DNA from: Saccharomonospora piscinae
GTDB taxonomy: Bacteria > Actinomycetota > Actinomycetes > Mycobacteriales > Pseudonocardiaceae
Length of the DNA: 64,000 nt
Direction: 5' to 3'
Assembly: GCF_005862235.1 (NCBI RefSeq)
Contig: NZ_VCEK01000007.1
Span: 1-64,000, forward strand
Part shown: positions 61,093 through 64,000 of the stretch, piece by piece
Position numbering within the stretch: position 1 is the first letter of the stretch
Layout of the letters: each line of letters opens with the position of its first letter
The notes under the pieces: generated by a model
Told to the model about the DNA's origin: nothing
Databases searched by the model: none
Seen by the model: the letters and a program-made list of their open reading frames with translations, nothing else
Position numbers and translations under genes: made by a program

Positions 61093-62166
61093 GTGCCGGA
61101 ACTCGTGGTCGTCGCCGAGCAGTTGCTCGCCGAGGTGCCCGGCGGCACCGGGCGCTACACCGCCCAGTTGCTGCGGGCGCTCGCCGACACGGCGCCACCG
61201 GGCTGGACGGTGTCGAGCGTCGTCGCCCGGCACGCCGACGTGACCGCCGCCCGGATTCCGGGCGTCGGCGGCCCGCGTGTCCTTGCGCTGCCGCGCCGGG
61301 CGCTCGTGGCGGCCTGGGAGGCGGGCCTGCCGCTGTGGCCCGGCGGCGACGCCGTCCACGCTCCGACGCCGCTCGCTCCACCGAGGGCCCCGCGCGGGCG
61401 CTCACTGTCGGTGACCGTTCACGACACGGTGCCGTGGACGCACCCCGGCACGCTCACCGCGCGGGGCGCACGCTGGCACCGCGCGATGGTCGCGCGGGCG
61501 GTGCGGCGGGCCGACGCCGTGTTCGTGCCCACGCGGGCCGTCGCCGGTGATCTCGCGCGGCGCCTCACCGTGCGGGCGCCGCTGCACGTCGCGGGACACG
61601 GGGTCACCGACCTCGGCGCCCCGGAACCCGTACCGGGATTGCCGGAGCGCTACGTGCTGGCCGTCGGCACCGTCGAACCCCGCAAGGGTCTCGACGTGCT
61701 CGTCGCGGCGATGGCCGCTCCTGCAGCGCCCGACGTGCCGTTGCTGCTGGTCGGCAGGCCGGGCTGGGGTGGTCTGGACCCGGAGCGGCTGGCGGCGGAG
61801 CACGGGCTGGCTCCCGGCCGCGTCCGGCTGCTCGGCGGGCTCGGCGACGCCGAACTCGCCACCGTCCTCGCGGGCGCGAGCGTGGTGGCCGTGCCGAGCC
61901 TGGCCGAGGGCTTCGGCCTGCCGGTACTGGAGGCGATGGCGGCGGGGGTGCCGGTGGTCCACACCGACGACCCGGCACTGGCCGAGGTCTCGGCGGGTGC
62001 CGCTGTGGTGGTGCCCCGCGGTGACGCGAACGCGCTCGCGGCGGGCCTGCGGCGGGTGCTGGCCGAGCCGCACCTCGCGGCGGAACTCGCGGCGGCGGGC
62101 GCGGCCAGGGCCGCCGACTTCACGTGGCGGGACTCCGCCGCACTCGTCTGGACCTGCCACACGTAA
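61093..62166 (+). CDS. GT4 family glycosyltransferase
   Basis: 357 residues from the GTG at 61093. LVVVAEQLLAEVPGGTGRYTAQLLRAL, DAVHAPTPLAPPRAPRG, VTVHDTVPWTHPGTLTARGARWHRAMV, YVLAVGTVEPRKGLDVLVAAMAA and the E-x7-E motif SLAEGFGLPVLEAMAAGVPVV mark a retaining GT4. Similar to the next gene and to the minus-strand GT4, suggesting gene duplication within the polysaccharide cluster. Acceptor unknown. Confidence 0.92.
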   Translation: MPELVVVAEQLLAEVPGGTGRYTAQLLRALADTAPPGWTVSSVVARHADVTAARIPGVGGPRVLALPRRALVAAWEAGLPLWPGGDAVHAPTPLAPPRAPRGRSLSVTVHDTVPWTHPGTLTARGARWHRAMVARAVRRADAVFVPTRAVAGDLARRLTVRAPLHVAGHGVTDLGAPEPVPGLPERYVLAVGTVEPRKGLDVLVAAMAAPAAPDVPLLLVGRPGWGGLDPERLAAEHGLAPGRVRLLGGLGDAELATVLAGASVVAVPSLAEGFGLPVLEAMAAGVPVVHTDDPALAEVSAGAAVVVPRGDANALAAGLRRVLAEPHLAAELAAAGAARAADFTWRDSAALVWTCHT

Positions 62167-62227
62167 CCGGGGCAACGGTTCGGCGGATCCGGCCCACCGC
62201 TCTAACGCCGGGTCGTAGGCTGCACGC

Positions 62228-63412
62228 GTGCCCGAACCGCGTGTCCTGCTCGACGCCACGGCCGTGCCCGCCGATCGGGGCGGCGTGGGCCGGTACGTCG
62301 ACTCGCTCGCCGCCGCGCTCGACGCGGATGGCACGCGGCTCACCGTCGTCTGCCAGGCACGTGACGCGGACCTGTACTCCACGCTGGCTCCGCGCGCCCG
62401 GATCGTGCACACCGCGCAGTCCGCCGCCACCCGCACCGCGCGGCTGACCTGGGAACAGACCACGCTGCCCGGCCTGGTGCGCAGGCTTGCCGCCGACGTC
62501 ATCCACTCGCCGCACTACACCCTCCCGCTGGCCGCGCGCGCGGCCTCGGTGGTCACGCTGCACGACGCGACCTTCTTCACCGACGCGGTGCTGCACTCCT
62601 CGGTCAAGGCGCGGTTCTTCCGCGCGTGGACGGCGACGGCGCTGCGCCGCGCGTCGCTGTGCGTGGTGCCGAGCCTGGCCACCGCCGACGAACTGCGCCG
62701 CGTCACGCGGGCGCGCGGTGCGGAACTGCGAGTCATCCAGCACGGGGTCGACGAGCAGCGGTTCCACCCGCCGACGTTCGAGCAGGTGCGGACGGCCCGC
62801 GAGGCGATCGGGCTCGGCACGACGCCGTACGTCGCCTTTCTCGGGGCGCTCGAACCGCGCAAGAACGTGCCCGCCCTGATCAGGGGGTTCTGCCTGGCCG
62901 TGGCCGACCGGCCCGACCCGCCCGCGCTCGTGCTGGCGGGCCAGCCCGGCTGGGACTCGCACGTGGAGAGCGCGCTGTCGGCCGCGCCCCTGCGCCTGCG
63001 CGTGATCCGCGCGGGTTACCTGCCGTTCGGCACCCTCGCGGGGTTTCTGGGAGGCTCCGAACTCGTCGCCTACCCCAGCCTCGGTGAGGGATTCGGCCTT
63101 CCCGTGCTGGAGGCGATGGCGTCCGGAGCGTGCGTGCTCACCACCCGCAGGCTCGCGTTACCCGAGGTCGGCGGCGACGCGGTGGCCTACTGCGGGGTCG
63201 GCGCAGGCGACGTCGCCGCCGCGTTGCGGGACCTGCTCGGCGACCCGGTGCGCCGCCGGGAACTGGCCCAGGCCGCACTGCGCAGGGCGAAGGAGTTCTC
63301 CTGGGCCACCAGCGCGGCCCAGCACCGCGAAGCCTACGACCGGGCGTGGTACCGGTACCGCCGTGCGCGGGCGGCACAGCAGGCGCGCCCGCTCACCGCG
63401 CACACCGGGTGA
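62228..63412 (+). CDS. GT4 family glycosyltransferase
   Basis: 394 residues from the GTG at 62228; TAGGCT about 7 bases upstream suggests a leaderless transcript. RVLLDATAVPADRGGVGRYVDSLAAAL, DVIHSPHYTLPLAARAASVVTLHDATFF, YVAFLGALEPRKNVPALIRGF and SLGEGFGLPVLEAMASGACVL are GT4 signatures. Closely parallels the preceding gene (62-bp gap). In M. tuberculosis the equivalent place holds wbbL1 and manB next to rmlD (recalled), so the three GT4 genes here are an expansion. Confidence 0.92.
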   Translation: MPEPRVLLDATAVPADRGGVGRYVDSLAAALDADGTRLTVVCQARDADLYSTLAPRARIVHTAQSAATRTARLTWEQTTLPGLVRRLAADVIHSPHYTLPLAARAASVVTLHDATFFTDAVLHSSVKARFFRAWTATALRRASLCVVPSLATADELRRVTRARGAELRVIQHGVDEQRFHPPTFEQVRTAREAIGLGTTPYVAFLGALEPRKNVPALIRGFCLAVADRPDPPALVLAGQPGWDSHVESALSAAPLRLRVIRAGYLPFGTLAGFLGGSELVAYPSLGEGFGLPVLEAMASGACVLTTRRLALPEVGGDAVAYCGVGAGDVAAALRDLLGDPVRRRELAQAALRRAKEFSWATSAAQHREAYDRAWYRYRRARAAQQARPLTAHTG

Positions 63413-63430
63413 GGTGTGCACAATGGCGGC

Positions 63431-64000
63431 GTGACGGAGCCGAAGACGTACGGTGACGCGGTCGCCGTGGTGACAGTGACCTACTCGCCGGGCGAGACCC
63501 TGGACCGCTTCCTCGACACGCTCGACAAGGCCACCGAGCGCGAGGTTCAGGTGGTCCTCGCCGACAACGGTTCCGTCGACGGCGAGCCCGAGCGGGCGGC
63601 GGCCGAACGCGAGCACGTGCGCTTCGTGCCGACCGGCGGCAACCTCGGTTACGGCGGTGGCGCCAACGCCGGCGTGGCCGCCCTCGGTGACGACGTCGGC
63701 TGGGTGGTCGTGGCCAATCCCGACCTGGAGTGGGACCCCGGTTCGCTCGACGCGCTGCTGGAGGTGGCGGGGCGCTGGCCGAACGGTGGCGCGTTCGGCC
63801 CGCTCGTGCGCGAGGTCGACGGCACCGTCTACCCCTCGGCGCGCCTGCTGCCGTCACTGGGACGCGGTATCGGGCACGCGGTGCTGGGCCGGATCTGGAA
63901 GGGCAACCCGTGGACCCGCTCCTACCGGCAGGAGGCCGCCGCGCCCAGCGAGCGCACCGCCGGGTGGTTGTCGGGGTCGTGCCTGCTGCTGCGCCGGGCG
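63431..64000 (+). CDS. wbbL: GT2 glycosyltransferase, WbbL-like rhamnosyltransferase (cut by window end)
   Basis: GTG at 63431, 19 bases after the previous stop, with CACAAT about 7 bases upstream; the frame is open to the window end (190 codons seen). AVVTVTYSPGETLDRFLDTL, VVLADNGSVDGEPE, PTGGNLGYGGGANAGVAALGDDVGWVVVANPDLEWDPGSLDALLEVAGRW and TAGWLSGSCLLLRRA are the WbbL/rhamnosyltransferase GT2 pattern (DNGSxDG, NPD as acidic motif). WbbL transfers rhamnose from dTDP-rhamnose to decaprenyl-PP-GlcNAc, forming the arabinogalactan linker, consistent with rmlB and rmlD nearby. The 3' part is outside the window. Confidence 0.85.
   Translation, partial: MTEPKTYGDAVAVVTVTYSPGETLDRFLDTLDKATEREVQVVLADNGSVDGEPERAAAEREHVRFVPTGGNLGYGGGANAGVAALGDDVGWVVVANPDLEWDPGSLDALLEVAGRWPNGGAFGPLVREVDGTVYPSARLLPSLGRGIGHAVLGRIWKGNPWTRSYRQEAAAPSERTAGWLSGSCLLLRRA

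Overview
The window is very GC-rich. Coding is dense, ATGA/GTGA stop-start overlaps are frequent, and GTG, TTG and probably leaderless starts are common. Gene content and order point to an actinobacterium, most likely of the family Pseudonocardiaceae (Saccharomonospora/Amycolatopsis-like); this taxonomic call is inference. From memory, many neighbourhoods match the Mycobacterium tuberculosis Rv3264c-Rv3308 region: pmmB-deoD, amiA/B, lpdA-glpD2, accA3-maf-accE5-accD5-birA-PH protein-GtrA-purK-purE, and rmlD-wbbL with the LCP and TIGR03089 genes. That ancestral block is interrupted here by genus-specific insertions.

Layout. 1-106: 3' end of a 5S rRNA and its terminator. 115-4934: flavodoxin-like protein, phosphohexomutase, purine nucleoside phosphorylase and two membrane proteins, the last pair divergent from a MerR regulator at 5026-5688. 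5666-6958: Ser/Thr kinase. 7057-12172: methylmalonyl-CoA mutase small and large subunits plus the MeaB chaperone. 12206-18070: small membrane protein, M20 amidohydrolase, DUF559 protein, GGCT-like protein, LpdA-type flavoprotein and VOC protein, with 21-bp repeats and DnaA-box-like sites. 18111-22515: glycerol uptake and oxidation (glpF-glpK divergent from glpD). 22522-26033: three coupled membrane genes of unknown function, a GNAT and a DUF1707 protein. 26080-32493: acyl-CoA carboxylase subunits, Maf and biotin ligase. Together with mutAB-meaB these cover most of the propionyl-CoA to succinyl-CoA route; no epimerase is seen.

32723-37441: PH-domain protein, HMG-CoA-lyase-like enzyme, then a YbaB / WXG100-like / TNT-toxin / putative immunity cassette, the most system-like accessory module in the window. 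37460-43258: HisN-like phosphatase, a two-component system, GtrA, and a membrane-tethered ECF sigma factor fused to an anti-sigma-like zinc finger and a long C-terminal region. 43511-47510: GT87 mannosyltransferase, purK, purE and an S41 peptidase. 47527-51319: SDR, acyl-CoA ligase, GNAT and TIGR03089 protein. 51441-64000: cell-envelope polysaccharide block with two LCP ligases, rmlB, rmlD and six glycosyltransferases, the last cut by the window end.

Non-coding features of note are three arrays of a 21-bp repeat sitting exactly at gene 3' ends, a 150-bp near-symmetrical imperfect palindrome between accD and birA, 30-bp tandem repeats after birA, and several short dyads in divergent promoters.
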